A stretch of 64,000 nucleotides of DNA from positions 21,725 through 85,724 of the forward strand of contig JADFRQ010000007.1 of NCBI GenBank assembly GCA_022561215.1, in the 5' to 3' direction. Under the pieces are notes generated by a model that made no database searches, was not told the origin of the DNA, and saw only the letters and a list, made by a program, of their open reading frames with translations. Of the stretch, positions 17,270-26,021 are shown one piece after another. The first letter of the stretch is position 1. Each line of letters opens with the position of its first letter. The stretch comes from Chloroflexota bacterium (GTDB lineage: Bacteria; Chloroflexota; Anaerolineae; Anaerolineales; E44-bin32). Position numbers and translations under genes: made by a program.

Positions 17270-17998
17270 TTAGTGGATTTTTGCTCGAGAGATTAAGCCT
17301 CCCAAGCTGAGCACAATAAGGGGTATGGTGGCAATCGCATCCAGCCGGATACCGGCTACAAGTCGTACCGAATCCCCGCGGAAAAAAAGGAGAATGAAAT
17401 TGCTGAGCGAAATTAGTGAAAAGCTAACCCCAGCCAGCACACCCTCGCGAATTTTTCGCTGCCTGAGCACGCCAAGATAAGGCAGAAGCAGCAAGAGGAA
17501 AATTGCCCCCACCCCCTGCACAGGGTAACGCATGGCTTCGGCGCCAAATACATCGGATGATGGGGGAGTTAAAATCCCGAAATCGGCGATCTTTCCGTAA
17601 CCACAACCGTCGAGCAGACAGCCAAACCAACTTGCGAACCCAATCACAACAGCAGGAATAGCGATGGAATCAAGTAAAAACCAAAAGGATTGTTTCTTGG
17701 CAGATGCAAGCGCAAGCATACTTATTACTGCGCCAAGCATTCCTCCAATCCAGGACAATCCACCATCCCACATCCATAAAATCTGAATGGGATTATTCTG
17801 ATAGGCTGCCAGGTTGGGTAAGACATAAGCCAGCCGGGCACCAATTACGGCAAATACCAGGGCGATCATACCGCGATCGATGCGCGCGATCGATTTTTTT
17901 ATGGAAGGATTCTGTGTGGTAGATGCCTTCACGCTGCTGAGCCACAGCAAAGAAGCCAGGATCGCCAACGACATGATGATCGGATAGGCGTTTGACAT
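17270..17998 (-). CDS. Lgt-like membrane protein (prolipoprotein diacylglyceryl transferase homologue)
   Basis: A 242-residue polytopic protein starting at MSNAYPII, chosen for the GGAG before it. The central part LWMWDGGLSWIGGMLGA and GCLLDGCGYG match the Lgt fold, which transfers diacylglycerol to the lipobox cysteine of prolipoproteins. The segment just before the GC..GC motif reads GFASWF where family members usually have an Arg in a GR motif, so the key catalytic arginine appears absent. It may be a paralogue of changed function, and a canonical lgt is expected elsewhere. It follows no clear operon, though the nitrilase remnant lies just 16 bases downstream. Confidence 0.75.
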   Translation of the reverse strand: MSNAYPIIMSLAILASLLWLSSVKASTTQNPSIKKSIARIDRGMIALVFAVIGARLAYVLPNLAAYQNNPIQILWMWDGGLSWIGGMLGAVISMLALASAKKQSFWFLLDSIAIPAVVIGFASWFGCLLDGCGYGKIADFGILTPPSSDVFGAEAMRYPVQGVGAIFLLLLLPYLGVLRQRKIREGVLAGVSFSLISLSNFILLFFRGDSVRLVAGIRLDAIATIPLIVLSLGGLISRAKIH

Positions 17999-18179
17999 AC
18001 CCCTCTCCACGAGCTAAGAAAAATGATACCACCTGTCGAACAGCCCTGAAAATTGTTATTCGAGAGCGCCTCGCAGTTGTATAATCAGTCGAGAAGTCCA
18101 GGATCCGCTACGGTTTCACATTCATCAAAAGCGCACCACCCTATAAATAAATTTTTATTCCCATCCAAGGAGCAAGCAG

Positions 18180-19325
18180 ATGACGGATCTGACAGTGTCG
18201 AGTGTTGAGACCAAGGACGAATTATTGGAATTTATTTCTTTTCCGTGGGAGGTTTACAAAGACAATTCTTTTTGGGTTCCTCCCTTAATTTCCGAACGCA
18301 AAGAATTCCTGGATGCGGAGGAAAACCCTTTTTTTGAACATGCCAGGGCGGAGTACTTTATTGCGCGCCGTGGCGATAAAGTTGTCGGCACGGTGGCGGC
18401 GCTCACGAACGATAAATACAATGAATTTCAGCAAACGAATGTTGGTTTTTTTGGTTTTTTCGAAGTTCTCGAGGATGTTGAAGCAGCAGAGCGCCTGTTA
18501 TCAACGGCGGTTGAATGGGCGAGAAAAGCCGGCCATGACAGCATAATCGGCCCGGTCCAATTTTCGACGAATGATGAAGTTGGGCTGCTGGTGGATGGTT
18601 TTGACGACCGCCCTCGGATTTTGATGACCTACAACCCTCGGCGTTATCTGGAATATTATGAAAGCGCCGGATTGCAGAATGTTATGGATTTGTTGGCATA
18701 CGAGATCAACCTTAAGGACTTCCTTAAGAATGTGACCGAAAAATTGACGCGCGTCCTAGAAAAGGTGCGCGCCCGAAAGAATTTCCACATTCGCACCATT
18801 AGATTAAAGGAGTATGACGCCGAAATTGATCGAATTAAGAAAATCTACAACAAATCTTGGGAGCCCAATTGGGGCTTTGTTCCCATGACAGATCGGGAAT
18901 TTAGCAAATTGGCGAAAAATCTTAAGCCTCTCATCGATCCTAAAATCGCCCTCATTGTTGAAAAGGACGGCGAAGCAGTTGGTTTCGCACTCACAATGCC
19001 GGATTTAAACCAGCCTTTGCATTTGGCTTATCCGAAACCGGGAACCCCGGAACCTGTCACTATGATGAAACTCCTGTGGCACTGGAAGATACGCAAACGA
19101 ATCGATTGGATTCGGGTTTTGGCGCTCGGCATCCTTCCCGAATTTCGGGGCAGTGGGGTGGATGCGCTGATGTATCTAGAGACGGTTAAGGCGGCAGCTA
19201 GGGGCGGCTATAAAATGGCAGAGGGAAGCTGGATCTTGGAAAATAACGTGATGATGAACAGAGGGATCCGATCTATCGGTGGAAAAGTATATAAAACCTA
19301 TCGAATGTTCGAAAAGAAACTCTAA
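18180..19325 (+). CDS. GNAT-fold N-acetyltransferase-like protein
   Basis: A 381-residue cytoplasmic protein with a two-part layout. Residues 1-150 include FPWEVYKDNSFWVPPLISERK and EYFIARRGDKVVGTVAAL, a GNAT-like strand pair, and GPVQFSTNDEVGLLVDGFD. The C-terminal half has ALIVEKDGEAVGFALTMPDL, then VLALGILPEFRGSGVDALM, which is the acetyl-CoA pyrophosphate loop in modified form. Proteins of this shape are widespread in bacteria and of unknown substrate. AAGGAGCAAGCAG precedes the ATG. A TATAAT near 18080 may be its -10 box, but no -35 is evident. Confidence 0.8.
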   Translation: MTDLTVSSVETKDELLEFISFPWEVYKDNSFWVPPLISERKEFLDAEENPFFEHARAEYFIARRGDKVVGTVAALTNDKYNEFQQTNVGFFGFFEVLEDVEAAERLLSTAVEWARKAGHDSIIGPVQFSTNDEVGLLVDGFDDRPRILMTYNPRRYLEYYESAGLQNVMDLLAYEINLKDFLKNVTEKLTRVLEKVRARKNFHIRTIRLKEYDAEIDRIKKIYNKSWEPNWGFVPMTDREFSKLAKNLKPLIDPKIALIVEKDGEAVGFALTMPDLNQPLHLAYPKPGTPEPVTMMKLLWHWKIRKRIDWIRVLALGILPEFRGSGVDALMYLETVKAAARGGYKMAEGSWILENNVMMNRGIRSIGGKVYKTYRMFEKKL

Positions 19326-19452
19326 ATTATGATCGCGAAAATCAGTGCCCAAAACAGGCGCTGTCAAGTTCAAAGGAAACCGTCGGCTTAATGTCGGCAT
19401 GTTATCAAGCGCATAAACTGGTGGTAACGAACCAACGTAAAGGGTGTGCATT

Positions 19453-20355
19453 ATGTCCACGATCCCTGTAGGCTTGTTGCCAAATTTGTTCTATATCCTA
19501 TTGATAGCCAGTGTCTGGAGCGCAACATTTGCCATTATCACGCCGGGCACGGGTGTGTTCGAGTTGATGGCGCTCTTCGCCCTGGGAGGCACTGGAATAG
19601 GTTTGTTTTATGTTCCCTATAACCTTTGGGCTCTGGTTCCGCTGATTCTTGGTATTAGCGCATTTATTTTCGCATTGTGGAAAAAGGAATTTGCGAATGT
19701 TTCCCTTGGTCTCTCGGTTATTCTGATAAGTCTCGGATCGATACTTCTATTTGGATCGGAGAGCGGACGTGTGGCATTAAACCCCTTGCTGGCGACCGTC
19801 GTTACTTTGTTTACCCTGCTTCTTTATTGGGTTGGAATTCGTCAGATAATTGCCGCCCATCGTCTGCGTACTGCGTACGATCCTTCTCTGATTTTGGAGC
19901 ACGTCGGCGAGGTTCGGACTGCGCTTGATCCCGTCGGCACCGTTTATGTGAAAGGTGAATTGTGGTCGGCAGAAGCTGATGAGAAAATTCTTGAAGGTGA
20001 GCAAATCCAAGTGACAGGCCGGAAAGGATTAATGTTATTTGTGGCTCAACTAGAAAGACGAGCGCGGGTCAAAAGAAGGAGACACATGGTGGATGATGTC
20101 ACACTTACTTTTTTAGCCTGCATATTTATTGCTCTGGTACTAGTGGTCCTGTCGGCGCTCGCCAGTGCAATCCGCGTTATTCAGGAGTATGAACGTTTGG
20201 TGGTCTTTCGGCTTGGCCGAAGTGTTGGCGAGAAGGGGCCCGGGCTTATCCTGCTGTGGCCCGTTATTGAGCGCGGGGTGAAGGTGGATTTGCGTGAGCA
20301 TAGTGAGGGAAATTCCGCACCAGACTTCAATCACCCTGGACAATGCACCCATTGA
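19453..20355 (+). CDS. NfeD-like membrane protein, reading on into the SPFH gene
   Basis: An NfeD-type protein starting at [10 protein letters not shown]. It has about five membrane helices in residues 1-140 ([32 protein letters not shown]) and then the soluble OB-fold domain [20 protein letters not shown] to [16 protein letters not shown]. NfeD proteins work with SPFH/stomatin partners in membrane organisation. The domain should end near base 20050, but no stop occurs and the frame runs through the start codon and first 90 codons of the SPFH gene, ending only at its frameshift. This may be a true NfeD-SPFH fusion or another effect of sequence damage. The functional NfeD part is about 19453-20085. 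Confidence 0.75.
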   Translation: MSTIPVGLLPNLFYILLIASVWSATFAIITPGTGVFELMALFALGGTGIGLFYVPYNLWALVPLILGISAFIFALWKKEFANVSLGLSVILISLGSILLFGSESGRVALNPLLATVVTLFTLLLYWVGIRQIIAAHRLRTAYDPSLILEHVGEVRTALDPVGTVYVKGELWSAEADEKILEGEQIQVTGRKGLMLFVAQLERRARVKRRRHMVDDVTLTFLACIFIALVLVVLSALASAIRVIQEYERLVVFRLGRSVGEKGPGLILLWPVIERGVKVDLREHSEGNSAPDFNHPGQCTH

Positions 20356-20986
20356 CATTGATTTCCTCTGGTACTACAAGGTTGTGAATGCTCAACTAAG
20401 CATCATCGCGGTTGGAAACTTTGAAAAGGCTGCACAAGGTATGGCGGTAACGACCTTACGTTCGGTGATTGGCGGGATCCCCTTGGGCGATGTGCTTTCG
20501 CAGCGTGATCATATCAACCAGGTGCTGCGCACGAAGCTAGATGAGGTGACGGAGCGGTGGGGTGTGAAAGTCACCAACGTGGAAATCAGAGAGATTATTC
20601 CGCCCAAAGATGTTAAGGACGCGATGAATCGTCAAATGACCGCTGAACGCGTGCGACGCGCCGTTGTGACCGAATCGACTGGTCAGCGAGATGCGGAAAT
20701 AAATGTTGCGCAAGGTGAGAAAAAGTCAGCCATTCTTCGTGCGGAAGGGGATCGAGAGTCGAATATGATTCGAGCTGAAGGAGATCGCCAAGCCCAGCTT
20801 CTGCGCGCGGAAGGGTTTGCCTCGGCATTGAAGCGCATCTCATCGGTGGCGCAGGATATCGATCAGAAGACCATGACACTGCAATATTTCGAAACGTTGA
20901 AGGATATGGGAAGCGGAGCATCGACGAAATTAATTTTCCCGATGGAGTTCACCAGCCTTCTCGAAAATTTTCTGAAGAAGGAGTAG
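20086..20986 (+). pseudogene. SPFH/stomatin (slipin, Band 7) protein, frameshifted
   Basis: A membrane-anchored stomatin-like scaffold protein. AAGGAGA sits six bases before ATG 20086 ([14 protein letters not shown]), giving an N-terminal hairpin helix and then [20 protein letters not shown], the classic start of the Band 7 domain. The frame is lost close to base 20300 (after VDLRE) and resumes one base later as [20 protein letters not shown]. The rest is complete: the core domain, a long charged helix with repeated RAEGDR units, and the C-terminus. One extra base in CGTGAGCATAGTGAGG would explain it. If the base is an error the gene is a normal slipin of about 300 residues. Confidence 0.85.
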
Positions 20987-20996
20987 TCCGGTAAAT

Positions 20997-21455
20997 TTGG
21001 AAAGTGTTAACACAATAACGCAAGAAGTCTCGCTTCACAAAGCAACCTGGCGCGACTTCCGCGCGATAATGGATCTTGAACGCCGGTGCTTCCTAAAAGA
21101 TGCGTGGCCATGGATGGATGTCCTCGCTTCGTTAACATTTCCGCGCACGGTGCGTATAAAGGCGGAGATAGATGATATTGTGGCGGGATTTGTTATTGGT
21201 GATCAGCGCAGAAAGATTGGATGGATTGCGTCGATTGGCGTCCTGCCCAATGTCCGCCGCCAGGGGATCGGTGCATTATTGTTAGCTGCATGTGAGAGAG
21301 AACTGCGCACACCCATCATCCGGCTAATTTTACGTCCCTCCAATCATAGCGCCAGGAGCCTTTATCTTAAAAGCGGATATGTGGAAGTCGAGATCAAGCG
21401 CCGATATTACGCGGGTGGGGAAGATGGGCTGATAATGGAGAGGGTAATCGGATAG
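20997..21455 (+). CDS. RimI-like GNAT acetyltransferase
   Basis: A 152-residue GNAT domain. The acetyl-CoA loop is VRRQGIGALLLAA, preceded by IASIGVLPN, and the C-terminal strand region NHSARSLYLKSGYVEVEIKRRYY matches RimI-type protein N-acetyltransferases closely. The start is TTG 20997, with AAGGAG 17 bases upstream (overlapping the end of the SPFH gene); a later start would cut into the first strand. RimI acetylates ribosomal protein S18 in Enterobacteria, but the substrate of this one is unknown. It immediately follows the SPFH gene. Confidence 0.8.
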   Translation: MESVNTITQEVSLHKATWRDFRAIMDLERRCFLKDAWPWMDVLASLTFPRTVRIKAEIDDIVAGFVIGDQRRKIGWIASIGVLPNVRRQGIGALLLAACERELRTPIIRLILRPSNHSARSLYLKSGYVEVEIKRRYYAGGEDGLIMERVIG

Positions 21456-21590
21456 CCGGAATCCTGAACGAAAACCTCTTTGACCCCAGCTGCAGGATTT
21501 GGTAGAATTCCGTTTCCAGGGCGTTGTACCCTTCGCCTCGAGCGCTACTTTCCTTGGCACTCAAATTTTATTGAAAGGGCTTGATTCTCC

Positions 21591-22511
21591 ATGAGAGTAA
21601 TGTTATTAAAAGATGTCTATAACCTTGGTCGCGCGGGTGATATTAAAAGGGTGGCCGATGGTTATGGACGAAATTTCTTAATTCCTCAAGGTTTGGCGAC
21701 GTTAGCAACCGTAGGTGCAATGAAACAATCCACGCACATTAGGGAAATTGCGGCGGAACAGCGCGAAGTTCTTAATCAAGAGTTGGGATCCGTCGCGGAG
21801 AAACTCGAGGGATTGGAATTGGTTTTTCCAGTTAAATCTGGTCAGACGGGCAGGCTCTATGGTTCGGTCACCACGGGGATGATCGTAGAATCCATTCATG
21901 AAAAAACAGGAATGGATATCGAACGCCGGCAGATCGACAGCCAACCCATTAAGCTAATTGGTGTGCATAAGGCAAACGTACGGCTTACCATCGATCTCAT
22001 TCCCGAGCTTACGATCGTGGTTCATCCTGAGGGTGAATCGCCGGAGTCTGTTAAATCTGAGGAGACCCTAGCGGAGGAAGAACCCACAGAAGCCTTTGCC
22101 GAATTGCAGGAAGAACTTGACAGTCTGGAAGAGCAAGCGGCTAGAGAAGCAGCAGATGCAAAGGCGGAAGAAGAAGCGCAAGAACTCCTTACACGCTCAG
22201 CAGATGCAAAGGCAGAGGAAGTTGAAGCGAGTATAGAGGAATCGGAAGAAACAACGCCCGCTGAAGAGAATATACTCGAAGAGCAGCTCCAGGAGGGAGA
22301 TGGGGAGATGGAATCTCTCCTCGCCGAGCCCACGGATTTAACCGAAGAGCAAGAAATTTTGGCAGACTCGGCAGAATCCAATAAAGAAGAATCGGGTCCA
22401 GACGGATTGGAAGAAACAGCCCATTTTGAAGACAACATGCTCGAGGAGCAGCTCCAAGAGGAGGGAGAAGAGATGGAATCTCTCCCCGAAGAGCCCGCGG
22501 CAGAGGAATAA
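21591..22511 (+). CDS. rplI: ribosomal protein L9 with long acidic C-terminal tail
   Basis: L9 binds 23S rRNA at the base of the L1 stalk region. Residues 1-150 are a full L9: MRVMLLKDVYNLGRAGDI, the N-terminal rRNA-binding domain with YGRNFLIPQGLA, the long connecting helix, and the C-terminal domain with GRLYGSVT and a final strand ELTIVVHP. The family usually ends there. Here another 155 residues follow, almost all Glu, Ala, Leu, Ser and Asp, with no Trp or Cys. Inside the tail a block beginning EENILEEQLQEGDGEMESL recurs as EDNMLEEQLQEEGEEMESL, and ADAKAEE occurs twice, so it grew by duplication. A terminator follows directly. Confidence 0.95.
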   Translation: MRVMLLKDVYNLGRAGDIKRVADGYGRNFLIPQGLATLATVGAMKQSTHIREIAAEQREVLNQELGSVAEKLEGLELVFPVKSGQTGRLYGSVTTGMIVESIHEKTGMDIERRQIDSQPIKLIGVHKANVRLTIDLIPELTIVVHPEGESPESVKSEETLAEEEPTEAFAELQEELDSLEEQAAREAADAKAEEEAQELLTRSADAKAEEVEASIEESEETTPAEENILEEQLQEGDGEMESLLAEPTDLTEEQEILADSAESNKEESGPDGLEETAHFEDNMLEEQLQEEGEEMESLPEEPAAEE

Positions 22512-22528
22512 ATCGAGGGCAGCCAGAG

Positions 22529-22570
22529 CCACCGGCCGAGCAGGAATATAGTGCAAGCCGGTGGTTTTTT
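22529..22570 (+). terminator. intrinsic terminator after rplI
   Basis: CCACCGGC pairs with GCCGGTGG (8 bp, 20-base loop) and is followed by six T. It lies 18 bases after the rplI stop and 18 bases before the rodZ-like ATG, so any rodZ-like promoter must lie inside it, or transcription must read through. Confidence 0.8.
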
Positions 22571-22587
22571 GTATACCCCGGAAGCCT

Positions 22588-23511
22588 ATGGAATCAATCG
22601 GCAATAGACTGCAAGAAACGCGCGAACGTCTTGGTATATCGCTTGAGGAGGCGGAACGCAGCACGCGTATTCGCAGGCATCATCTGGAAGCAATCGAGAG
22701 AGGGGATTTTGAAATGCTTCCCTCCGCGGTTCAAGCGCGTGGGTTTTTGCGTAATTATGCTGAATTTCTAGGTTTGGAGGCACATGATGTCCTTCTCGAT
22801 TATGCCGATAAAATCCAGTCTAAACATGTTAAGCGGGAAATCACCGCCTATCGCGAACCGCAAACACGACCCTCGGTTCAAGTTCGATCACGAAGATCGA
22901 GATGGCTCTCTGCAGACATCATCGTTGCCGCCGGAATTACCTTGGCGATAGTAACCGTTCTCGTTTGGGGAGGCAGTCGGATCATGAGTTCGCTGCGCGA
23001 AAACTCAGCGGCAGAAAATTTGGCGAATGGGTTTCTCATTGCGACGCTAACCCCTACGCCGGCACAAATTAATAGTAGCCCAGAAGCAAGCCCGCCAATC
23101 GCGCAGATCGAACCAACAATCGCCGAACCTATCCCTACTACGGTTATAATTGTGCCCTCCAGTCAGGTGAACATCCGATTGGTTATTGAAATTCGCACCT
23201 GGCTGCGCGTAACAGTTGATGGTGAAGAGATATTTCTTGGCCGTATGAAAGCGGGAGAGACATTAACACTTATTGCGGAGAACCTAATTGAAATCTCTAC
23301 TGGAAACGCGGCCGGGGTGAGAATATTTTTTAATGAGCAAGATCAAGGAGTTCTCGGTGAACTGGGGCAAGTGGTGACGAGGCTATGGACCTTAGCGGGT
23401 CCCATCACTCCCACGCCGACACAAACGCCCACCTCGACGATTACTCCGACTGTTACGAATACACCCGTCGCTTCCACCACTCCCCTTCCAACATTGGGTG
23501 GCGGAGGGTAA
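22588..23511 (+). CDS. RodZ-like HTH membrane protein
   Basis: A bitopic protein resembling RodZ, which links MreB to the cell-wall machinery. ATG 22588 (MESIGNRLQETRERLG) fits family starts. Residues 4-75 form a helix-turn-helix of the HTH_25 type (RERLGISLEEAERSTRIRRHHL). A basic stretch precedes one membrane helix (IIVAAGITLAIVTVLVWGG), then a Pro/Thr spacer, then a beta-rich domain of DUF4115 type (IEIRTWLRVTVDGEEIFLG ... GVRIFFNEQDQGVLG), and finally a Thr-Pro tail (TPTPTQTPTSTITPT). The tail is unusual for RodZ and typical of Chloroflexota exported proteins. rimO starts 2 bases after its stop, so the two are one operon. Confidence 0.85.
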   Translation: MESIGNRLQETRERLGISLEEAERSTRIRRHHLEAIERGDFEMLPSAVQARGFLRNYAEFLGLEAHDVLLDYADKIQSKHVKREITAYREPQTRPSVQVRSRRSRWLSADIIVAAGITLAIVTVLVWGGSRIMSSLRENSAAENLANGFLIATLTPTPAQINSSPEASPPIAQIEPTIAEPIPTTVIIVPSSQVNIRLVIEIRTWLRVTVDGEEIFLGRMKAGETLTLIAENLIEISTGNAAGVRIFFNEQDQGVLGELGQVVTRLWTLAGPITPTPTQTPTSTITPTVTNTPVASTTPLPTLGGGG

Positions 23512-23513
23512 AC

Positions 23514-24887
23514 ATGAGCGCAACCAGTTTTCACCTTATTTCCCTCGGATGCGCCAAAAACACGGTCGATTCTGAGTCTATGGCAACGCTGCTCATGAGG
23601 GAAGGTTATACCTATCGTGATTCTGTGGAAGAGGCGCAGGTGATAATCGTAAATACCTGCGGATTTATCGGCCCGGCAAAACAGGAATCGCTCGATGTAT
23701 TGCGTGATCTTTCAAGTAACAAAAGAGATGATCAGCTATTAATTGCCGCAGGATGCCTTACGCAACGCTACGGTGCGGATATTGCTCTTCAAGTACCTGG
23801 ATTGGATGGAATACTGGGCACGCGACGTTGGATGGATATTGTTCATGTAGTGCGGTCACTACGTGAATCGAAAAATAAGCCGCTCTATCATTTGCCAGAT
23901 GTGAGGACGGTAGGCACCGATGAGCAGGGCGTCCTGCGCAGCGCAATCCATGGGGCAAGCGCTTATTTGAAAATCGCCGATGGCTGCAGAAGACCCTGTG
24001 CATTTTGCGCGATTCCGGGCATCAAAGGAACTGCAGTCAGCCGACCATTGGAAGTCATCAAGCTGGAGGCCCAGCGTTTGCAGGATATGGGTGTCAAGGA
24101 AATAATCCTGATTGCACAAGATACGACCGACTATGGGCATGATCTGGGGATCAAGAACGGATTGGCCGTACTCTTGAAACAAATCGTAGTCGCAGCTCCC
24201 GAAATTGAATGGATGCGAATTTTGTATGCGTTCCCTGGTTATGTCACCGAGGAATTAATGGAAGTGATGGCGGCACACGATCAGATTCTTCCTTACCTCG
24301 ATATGCCTCTGCAGCACGCCCATAGCGACACCTTAAAAAGGATGCGCAGACCAGCCAATATGGAATGGGTACGCAAGACGATCGCAAAAATGCGGGCAAT
24401 GATGCCCGATCTCGCGCTGCGAACAACGTTTATTGTTGGATATCCAGGGGAAACGGAAGAGGAGTTTCAAACGTTGCTGGATTTTGTATCCGAAACAAAG
24501 TTTGATCGCGTGGGCGTATTCACATTTTCATTTGAGCCGGGAACAACGAGCGAAGAGCTGGGTGATCCAATTCCCCTGGAAGTAAAAGAAGAACGTAAAG
24601 ATCGTTTGATGCGTTTGCAGCAGAAAATTTCATTGGTCAAGAATCAATCCTTCATTGGCAGGACTCTTCCAGTGCTTATTGAAGGCCATGCCGATGGGAT
24701 TTCGATTGGACGAAGCTATCGTGATGCGCCAGAGATTGATGGCATGGTCATCGTCGAAGGTGAAGTTGCCGTGGATGATTTTGTACAAGTGCGCATCAAT
24801 GGGGCATTAGAATACGATCTTACCGGCAGCCCAGAGCTGGAACGAACCCCCCTCATTCCTTTGCCGGTGCTGCCTGCCACCGACTGA
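23514..24887 (+). CDS. rimO: ribosomal protein S12 methylthiotransferase RimO
   Basis: A radical-SAM methylthiotransferase that adds a methylthio group to an Asp of ribosomal protein S12. The N-terminal UPF0004 domain begins HLISLGCAKNTVDSE with Cys residues for the auxiliary cluster (also NTCGFI and GCLTQRY). The radical SAM motif is DGCRRPCAFCAIP, with the three cluster cysteines. The C-terminal TRAM domain spans about 390-450. I start at ATG 23514, two bases past the rodZ-like stop, where the ribosome site GGAGGG is inside that stop region. The 43 residues the track adds upstream belong to the other gene read in a different frame. Confidence 0.93.
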   Translation: MSATSFHLISLGCAKNTVDSESMATLLMREGYTYRDSVEEAQVIIVNTCGFIGPAKQESLDVLRDLSSNKRDDQLLIAAGCLTQRYGADIALQVPGLDGILGTRRWMDIVHVVRSLRESKNKPLYHLPDVRTVGTDEQGVLRSAIHGASAYLKIADGCRRPCAFCAIPGIKGTAVSRPLEVIKLEAQRLQDMGVKEIILIAQDTTDYGHDLGIKNGLAVLLKQIVVAAPEIEWMRILYAFPGYVTEELMEVMAAHDQILPYLDMPLQHAHSDTLKRMRRPANMEWVRKTIAKMRAMMPDLALRTTFIVGYPGETEEEFQTLLDFVSETKFDRVGVFTFSFEPGTTSEELGDPIPLEVKEERKDRLMRLQQKISLVKNQSFIGRTLPVLIEGHADGISIGRSYRDAPEIDGMVIVEGEVAVDDFVQVRINGALEYDLTGSPELERTPLIPLPVLPATD

Positions 24888-24922
24888 GATTAAATACGCG
24901 CCCGGCATAAGGCAACCAAAAA

Positions 24923-25450
24923 TTAGGTGTTCGCAAGCAGTTTCCCAAAGATGTGAAAAAGTGCACTGAGGATAATGAAGTATTCAATCCTGACATAGGG
25001 GCTCGCTTCGTATAAACGTTTCCATTGCATGCCACGCGCATTTAGCTTTCCTATCCCGACCATCCTGCGGCTGAACGGCCAGGCAATCATTATTCCATCT
25101 CCACTTCCTACCATATCGAGCAATAGATGAACGATAACGGAAGAAAACGCGGTGATGCCGGCATGCAGGAATGCCGCGGCTGCATTGGCGGGACGCGCAT
25201 GATAGAACAGCAGCGCGGCAAGAAAATAAGGTGGAAAGGTATGCGAGACCCAGTGATGATGGACAAAGTCGTCGTCGAAGATTAACTTTTTCTTGCGCGC
25301 AAAATAATAGAGCACATCAAGATCTGGAAATATCCCTGCGGCGATTCCCAGGATTGTCAGCGCGAGCTGTTCTTCAGCAGGAGCGGCCATAAGCCCGATT
25401 ACGGCTTGCGAGACGAGGTAACCTGCGGCAATATGGCCCTGTGGACGCAT
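24923..25450 (-). CDS. membrane-bound metal-dependent hydrolase-like protein (YdjM/DUF457 type)
   Basis: A 175-residue polytopic protein. Conserved-looking polar motifs are MRPQGHIAAGYL at the start, GIFPDLDVLYY, HHHWVSHTFPPY and VHLLLDMVG, a His/Asp set typical of the LexA-binding, inner-membrane-associated putative hydrolases related to YdjM. The catalytic activity of this family is not established. It is convergent with rimO with only 35 bases between stops. Confidence 0.8.
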   Translation of the reverse strand: MRPQGHIAAGYLVSQAVIGLMAAPAEEQLALTILGIAAGIFPDLDVLYYFARKKKLIFDDDFVHHHWVSHTFPPYFLAALLFYHARPANAAAAFLHAGITAFSSVIVHLLLDMVGSGDGIMIAWPFSRRMVGIGKLNARGMQWKRLYEASPYVRIEYFIILSALFHIFGKLLANT

Positions 25451-25513
25451 GTCAAGTTAATATGTTTCAGGTTGGATTAAATAGTCAGAATTGAATACCG
25501 CAGTGGGAAATAC

Positions 25514-25876
25514 TTATTCGTCAAGATCGTGCCATTCACCATCAACGACCTGCGTAAGATCATCCATGTGCTCTTGGACTACGTTTACGGGACATAGTTC
25601 AACGAACATCGAAGTCCCTAGCCAGAAAAGAAAGGCATCATCAATTGGCCCCGGCAGAAAATCCGGAATAATAAAATAGAGCAGCGATCCAATTGGCAGC
25701 AGCTTAAGCAGGGGATGCACACGCGAGTCGCGCATTAATCGCAGGATCAGCTTTGCCCTTAATGTGAACCCACCAAGGAGACCCTTTCGGTTTCGAGAAT
25801 CAAGGTCGTGATCTTGTTCACTCTTCAATTTCCTGCCTCGCCGGAAAGATACAGGCATTATACTCTTGATGGGCAT
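25514..25876 (-). CDS. DUF1232/YkvA-like small membrane protein
   Basis: A short protein with a basic N-terminus and a hydrophobic core LLPIGSLLYFIIPDFLPGP followed by IDDAFLFWLG. This matches the DUF1232 pattern (two hydrophobic stretches around a PD...P..DD motif). The acidic tail ends EWHDLDE. The start is uncertain: ATG at 25876 (MPIKS) or 25858 (MPVSFRR) are both possible and neither has a strong ribosome site. Function unknown. Confidence 0.65.
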   Translation of the reverse strand: MPIKSIMPVSFRRGRKLKSEQDHDLDSRNRKGLLGGFTLRAKLILRLMRDSRVHPLLKLLPIGSLLYFIIPDFLPGPIDDAFLFWLGTSMFVELCPVNVVQEHMDDLTQVVDGEWHDLDE

Positions 25877-26021
25877 GTGATTCTCGTGCTCGAAGCGCAT
25901 ATTCACGGATCGTGTTTGCCTTGTGATAGAATGCCGCCTAATGGGTTATTCGCTTATGGGCGGAAGAATTGGTTTGGCTTGAATCTTTGCTCGGTTCCCG
26001 CGCCAAGCTCTGGAGATAATT

